Assembly: GCA_965196985.1 (NCBI GenBank)
Contig: CBDALO010000087.1
Location: 110,285 to 174,284 of the forward strand
Reading direction: 5' to 3'
DNA: 64,000 bases
Source of the DNA: 2-12-FULL-35-23 sp965196985
Lineage (GTDB): Bacteria > Pseudomonadota > Gammaproteobacteria > UBA12402
In this document: positions 63,296-64,000 of the stretch, one piece after another
Position numbering within the stretch: the stretch's first letter is position 1
Layout: the number at the start of each line of letters is the position of its first letter
The notes under the pieces: model-generated
Told to the model about the DNA's origin: nothing
Database searches by the model: none
Seen by the model: the letters and a program-made list of their open reading frames with translations, nothing else
Translations under genes and position numbers: made by a program

Positions 63296-63673
63296 GTGCC
63301 ATTTAGAATTTTAAAGGTTTTTCTAAGTACTGAAGTTGGTTTTTACAGACAAAATAACGCTCTATCATTACGGTTCAAACTGAACAAGAAAGTAGAGATC
63401 GATTCAAAAGGCTTTTAGGTTCTAAAGTAACTTTAATCACTAACGCTAAGGCTGATTTGCGTTCCTGGTGCCAAGATGCAACGAAACTGGCCAATCAATT
63501 TCAAGGTGATGATCTTTTTAGAGAAGCTATTTCTCACAGCGCTGAACTTGCTAGCCAAGTTGCGCTTCCTTTGAATCGTCAAATAAACCCCGCTGTTTTT
63601 TGTGAAAAAAAATCCCTGCATGAGATTGAAATAATATGTGAAGAAGTGCGTTCTGGCTACCAAAGCTATTTAG
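63296..63673 (+). pseudogene. unknown gene broken by a frameshift and ISKra4 copy 3
   Basis: GTG 63296 (CAGG upstream) opens VPFRILKVFLSTEVGFYRQN, then NALS. Coding character then appears to switch frame near 63367 to ITVQTEQESRDRFKRLLGSK, followed by VTLITNAKADLRSWCQ and a helical stretch ending EIICEEVRSGYQSYLG, where ISKra4 copy 3 begins. Neither half matches a family I recognise. The frame switch is inferred from amino-acid composition, not from a homologue. Confidence 0.4.
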
Positions 63674-64000
63674 GGGTGCTGCCTTTATATAATGTAGAAA
63701 ATATAGCATAATATACACTTTAACATGATGAAGGATGGTGTTTGGATGTTAGCTAGAATTATCTCTGATGAAAATAATGAATTAACTATTGAACTCAAGC
63801 TTCCACTAAAAGGATCTATGCTTGAATGTGAGGATGCAATTCTTGACGGCCTTAATGAGGTTGGAACATTAGCCACTGAAAAAGCTTTAAGTAAGTTTGA
63901 TGCAGATGGCTCTCCTATCCATGTTGGAAAAATAAAGCTAACAGCACGAAGTAGAGATGAAGCAAATTACCAAACGCCTTATGGAGTTGCTCGAGTTAAG
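63674..64000 (+). mobile_element. ISKra4-like element, copy 3, cut by window end
   Basis: The end GGGTGCTGCCTTTATATAATG matches the right ends of copies 1 and 2, here in the opposite orientation. Its other end lies outside the window, so a target duplication cannot be checked. Confidence 0.9.
63725..64000 (+). CDS. ISKra4-family transposase, copy 3, N-terminal part
   Basis: The first 92 codons are visible. It begins ATG ATG AAG GAT where copies 1 and 2 have TTG ATT ACG GAT, so this copy has two ATG starts; ATG 63746 (MLARIISDE) is the alternative. Compared with the others it has Ile for Leu in LARIISDEN. The rest of the gene lies beyond the window. Confidence 0.88.
   Translation, partial: MMKDGVWMLARIISDENNELTIELKLPLKGSMLECEDAILDGLNEVGTLATEKALSKFDADGSPIHVGKIKLTARSRDEANYQTPYGVARVK

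Overview
The window is a chromosomal piece of a gammaproteobacterium, probably a host-associated one. A Legionellales-like relative is my inference, not a demonstrated placement. Support comes from the block tpiA, secG, tRNA-Leu, nuoA to nuoN, from housekeeping genes of gammaproteobacterial type (uvrA, zapE, a trmB-like gene), from a heavy load of insertion sequences and MITE-like palindromic repeats, and from several very large proteins without recognisable enzymatic domains. Two of these proteins carry nuclear-localisation-like basic clusters, and a Fic gene lies beside one of them.

Bases 1-11,600 are a nest of mobile DNA. A large gene that enters from the left edge is interrupted near its 3' end by a transposon (3549-9887). 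The transposon encodes a DUF6431-like zinc-ribbon/HTH protein, a DDE transposase and an AAA ATPase. It was itself hit by an IS66-like element (5199-7145) and an ISKra4-like element (7900-9286). Target duplications let the original order be read back, and removing the transposon restores 60 further in-frame codons of the large gene (9893-10075). A separate rve-type IS follows at 10141-11561.

Bases 11,600-22,500 hold uvrA, a TrmB-like methyltransferase gene, an alpha/beta hydrolase and zapE. On the minus strand there is then an apparent envelope-stress operon: a conserved hypothetical, a small membrane protein, two double-domain YbjQ proteins and PspA. An IS110/IS1111-type element with a candidate bridge RNA interrupts it.

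Bases 22,500-41,100 are the accessory island of most interest. A 276-aa protein with a cadherin/Ig-like N-terminus sits 19 nt ahead of a 3449-aa modular protein whose middle is a tandem duplication of a roughly 800-residue unit. A second ISKra4 copy, a hairpin MITE and a 1506-aa repeat protein follow, and then a frameshifted Fic gene.

Bases 41,100-58,900 hold tpiA, secG, tRNA-Leu(GAG) and all fourteen nuo genes. The nuo genes overlap or abut at most junctions, but five junctions (D/E, E/F, F/G, H/I, M/N) are filled with copies of at least three palindromic repeat families.

Bases 58,900-64,000 return to mobile DNA: an unknown 216-aa membrane protein, a short orphan ORF, an IS256 transposase, a second IS66 copy and a broken hypothetical gene. 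The window ends inside a third ISKra4 copy.
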